Source: Methanomassiliicoccales archaeon (lineage in GTDB: Archaea; Thermoplasmatota; Thermoplasmata; RBG-16-68-12; SOIM01). From it: DNA of 59,461 nucleotides. A program made the position numbers and the translations under genes. The notes under the pieces were generated by a model. The model was not told the origin of the DNA and did no database searches. It saw only the letters and a program-made list of their open reading frames with translations. Numbering within the stretch: position 1 is the first letter of the stretch; every line of letters begins with the position of its first letter. Below, piece by piece: positions 59,212-59,461 of the stretch. The DNA lies in the NCBI GenBank assembly GCA_004377185.1, contig SOIM01000058.1, positions 131,828 through 191,288 on the forward strand. Reading direction: 5' to 3'.

Positions 59212-59220
59212 CAATAAAAG
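59212..59220 (-). promoter_or_regulatory. TATA box for the 59190 radical SAM gene
   Basis: The minus strand reads CTTTTATTG and ends 22 bases before the ATG, again a leaderless arrangement. Confidence 0.5.
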
Positions 59221-59320
59221 GTTGTCCATATACATCGTAAATGAAAGGCGAGATTGGATATGAGATTGAATCCCACATTACCTGTCCAGAAGCCGGAATC
59301 GAAGTCCAATGAGAACGCTG

Positions 59321-59461
59321 GTTAACCTTGTTTAAGGTTAACCTTTTGGAGTGTTGCTAGTGGTTGATCTCTAGAGGAGTTAACCTTGTTTAAGGTTAAC
59401 CTTTTGGAGTGTTGCTAGTGGTTGATCTCTAGAGGAGTTAACCTTGTTTAAGGTTAACCTT
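59321..59461. repeat. 58-bp tandem repeat with internal hairpin, 2.4 copies, running off the window
   Basis: Units start at 59321, 59379 and 59437, with a period of exactly 58 bases and no difference between copies. Each unit opens with GTTAACCTT, four bases, AAGGTTAAC, a perfect 9-bp inverted repeat, then about 36 bases including the 8-bp palindrome CTCTAGAG. The third copy is cut by the window edge. No coding frame crosses it. The unit is identical throughout, including the part between hairpins, so it is not a CRISPR array. Confidence 0.92.

Noticed and set aside
59241-59312. 23-residue plus-strand frame before the tandem repeat
   Set aside because: Too short, no ribosome site and no composition signal; could be a gene start broken off but cannot be supported.
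59321-59461. CRISPR array at the window end
   Set aside because: The sequence between hairpins is identical in each unit, so there are no spacers; no Cas gene is near.

Overview
The window is archaeal. It encodes archaeal ribosomal proteins (S8e, L15e), SRP19, aIF2-beta, RadA, a family B DNA polymerase, a thermosome subunit, 4-phosphopantoate--beta-alanine ligase and a presenilin-type membrane protease. It also carries a tRNA-Leu without an encoded CCA, and many genes have a TATA box about 22-27 bases before the start codon, as in leaderless archaeal mRNAs. The bacterial-type GrpE/DnaK/DnaJ set, the TRAM domain fused to aIF2-beta and the zinc-ribbon/TPR surface proteins suggest a Thermoplasmata-like euryarchaeote. 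That placement is inference. No methanogenesis genes are present; FixABCX-type flavoproteins, an acyl-CoA ligase and rubrerythrin suggest a heterotroph oxidising acyl compounds. Genes are dense, and convergent neighbours often overlap by a few bases.

Layout: 1-2.9 kb, electron-transfer flavoprotein genes (etfA partial, etfB, fixC, divergent fixX). 2.8-9.6 kb, housekeeping genes: DUF504, two unknowns, a methyltransferase, RadA, an MBL hydrolase, Sua5/YrdC, methionine aminopeptidase, DUF211, SRP19 and S8e. 9.8-17 kb: a small membrane protein, then a minus-strand run of CTP synthase, aIF2-beta/TRAM, presenilin-like protease and phosphoesterase, then the TldD/TldE pair. 17-22.5 kb: a CoA-pathway ligase diverging from a TPR protein that is coupled to a 1217-residue modular transmembrane protein. 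22.5-27.9 kb: a Ygr210-like GTPase, PolB, L15e, a 42-residue membrane microprotein and a ThiI-like protein whose PP-loop is destroyed. 28-33.9 kb: two TauE/SafE permeases, tandem UspA, a small membrane protein, acyl-CoA ligase, a TPR protein and reverse rubrerythrin.

34-43.6 kb is the accessory zone: a methyltransferase, two possible small ORFs, a B12-binding radical SAM enzyme, a RelBE-type toxin-antitoxin pair and a 1799-residue repeat-rich surface protein. The last two lie between an intact tRNA-Leu(CAG) and two fragments of the 3' part of the same tRNA. This looks like one or two insertions at the tRNA 3' end. No integrase is visible.

43.6-59.5 kb returns to the core: an unknown protein with an acidic tail, a secreted/anchored protein, a HAD phosphatase, a sugar-nucleotide and glycosyltransferase operon (GlmM-like, GlmU-like, GT4), a JAMM protease, NAD kinase, inositol/fructose phosphatase, the chaperone block (thermosome, GrpE, DnaK, DnaJ), a second 42-residue membrane microprotein and an AmmeMemoRadiSam-type radical SAM protein. 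The window ends inside a 58-bp tandem repeat whose unit holds a perfect 9-bp hairpin.

The strongest candidates for something undescribed are the tRNA-Leu-bounded island, the zinc-ribbon/HhH/TPR/NG-repeat/CBM9-like protein with its TPR partner, the PP-loop-less ThiI homologue and the terminal hairpin-bearing tandem repeat.
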